64,000 bases of DNA from Sphingobium sp. TCM1 (lineage in GTDB: Bacteria; Pseudomonadota; Alphaproteobacteria; Sphingomonadales; Sphingomonadaceae). The stretch is taken from NCBI RefSeq assembly GCF_001650725.1, contig NZ_LXVX01000002.1, positions 265,324 through 329,323 on the forward strand, given 5' to 3'. Below the pieces are notes generated by a model that was not told where the DNA came from, made no database searches, and saw only the letters and a list, made by a program, of their open reading frames with translations. Positions 63,384 to 64,000 of the stretch are shown here, one piece after another; position 1 is the stretch's first letter, and every line of letters starts with the position of its first letter. The translations under genes were made by a program, and so were the position numbers.

Positions 63384-63522
63384 ATTGCCGCACTTGGCCT
63401 ATGCGGCGTTGGCGACGGACTCAATCATATGGTCTGTTCGCACAGTATGGCGACTGAGGACATCGAGAAAAGCCTGCGATACCATGGATGGAGTATCGCT
63501 GCCGACATGCTAAGGGGATGAC

Positions 63523-63843
63523 ATGTTTCAAGCACCCGGCCGCAGCGGCACTGTAGAGATTGACGGTTTCAAATATGATTGGGAACTCCTGAGCGAACCT
63601 CAATTATCCTCTTCCGATGGCTGGAAAGGCATGACCGTCTCTCTGCGCCAGAGAGACATGCCGCGCCAGGCCGTGCTGGAATTTCCGGCACCCAAGCGCC
63701 TGATGAGAGGATTGCCGAAAGGGCGTTTGCACATCAACGATGCGATTGCTTCGCGAGGAGTGCGGGCCGCACTGTCGGCAGGATGGGAACCTGCATCTCG
63801 AGGCAAACCGACGGTTTTCATGGTTGATGCCAACGGTGACTAA
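63523..63843 (+). CDS. Hypothetical protein
   Basis: 106 residues, basic, no signal peptide or membrane helix. The order is a beta-rich part (VEIDGFKYDWELLSEPQ, GMTVSLRQRD) and a basic helical part (FPAPKRLMRGLPKGRLHINDAIASRGVRAALSAGW), then GKPTVFMVDANG. I do not recognise the family. AGGGG lies six bases before the ATG, and the stop of a short frame ends one base before it. Possible DNA or RNA binding from its charge only. Confidence 0.65.
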   Translation: MFQAPGRSGTVEIDGFKYDWELLSEPQLSSSDGWKGMTVSLRQRDMPRQAVLEFPAPKRLMRGLPKGRLHINDAIASRGVRAALSAGWEPASRGKPTVFMVDANGD

Positions 63844-64000
63844 GGGGGCGTAAATCGCGCAACCCGGCCACCGCAGATATACATGGAGCCGGTGGGTATC
63901 GTGCCATTCGTCCGCTCATCCATCCGGGAAGCGGTCGGTCGGCACGTTAGAGACGGAGTTTCGGCGTCGAACGTCTGCAATTGGTCCAGGCCGTGTGAAA

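Noticed and set aside
63336..63521. 61-codon frame between rlmJ and the last hypothetical gene
   Set aside because: Starts inside rlmJ and runs through two hairpins. Only its last 24 codons (MATEDIEKSLRYHGWS...) look protein-like, which is too little to call.

Overview
This window reads as ordinary chromosomal backbone of a GC-rich sphingomonad-type alphaproteobacterium (Sphingobium/Sphingomonas relatives). Supporting signs are a CcrM-type GANTC methyltransferase, an rpsF-rpsR-rplI block with extended S6 and L9 tails, a PmtA-like phospholipid methyltransferase, a two-cysteine OxyR, an EcfG-type (general stress) promoter, and TTCGA-containing inverted repeats like those scattered in sphingomonad genomes. 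I see no tRNA or rRNA gene, CRISPR array, transposase, integrase or prophage gene. The species-level assignment is inference from gene content.

Layout. 1-5.1 kb: the start of rplM, folP, ccrM with an exceptional GANTC cluster in its leader, a small ArsR regulator, and fabG-fabD. 5.3-11.1 kb: a tripartite efflux operon (NodT-type outer membrane lipoprotein, MacA-like adaptor, MacB-like ATPase and permease), followed by a 54-residue secreted peptide and an RcnB-like protein that share a promoter-proximal motif. 11.2-13 kb: a BLUF blue-light sensor converging on a GntP-type permease. 13.1-14.6 kb: rpsF-rpsR-rplI. 14.7-19.4 kb: a PHB-depolymerase-like esterase, two small coupled genes behind an EcfG-type promoter, a DUF808 membrane protein, a MATE exporter and a WYL-like mini-protein. 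19.4-22.8 kb: an ABC-2 exporter, PmtA and a LysR regulator.

22.8-28.7 kb holds a valine-catabolism cluster (mmsA, isobutyryl-CoA dehydrogenase, 3-hydroxyisobutyryl-CoA hydrolase, mmsB, and a convergent enoyl-CoA hydratase) that can take isobutyryl-CoA to propionyl-CoA. 28.8-33.4 kb: a FolM-like reductase with folE, a MocA-like nucleotidyltransferase, an MFS exporter and a phosphoesterase. 33.5-37.1 kb: fadA-fadB behind a promoter with MerR-type geometry. 37.2-39.4 kb: galE, ybaK and pgl, where galE starts three bases after a terminator. 39.5-46.5 kb: an aminotransferase, chorismate mutase, rpsD, and two secreted peptidases. 46.6-48.4 kb: aguA-aguB (agmatine to putrescine).

48.5-57.5 kb: LysR, apaG, metZ, a threonine dehydratase-like enzyme, leuB, recO, an orphan membrane chemoreceptor and uvrC. 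57.7-63.8 kb: a zinc alcohol dehydrogenase, YnfA, a DUF2794 protein, cysE, a TSUP permease with oxyR, rlmJ and a hypothetical gene.

The most interesting signals are regulatory: nine GANTC sites in 153 bp before ccrM, a stress promoter placed almost on a start codon, a hairpin that masks a ribosome binding site, a terminator overlapping the galE translation start, and the fadA promoter. I did not find a clearly novel multi-gene system.
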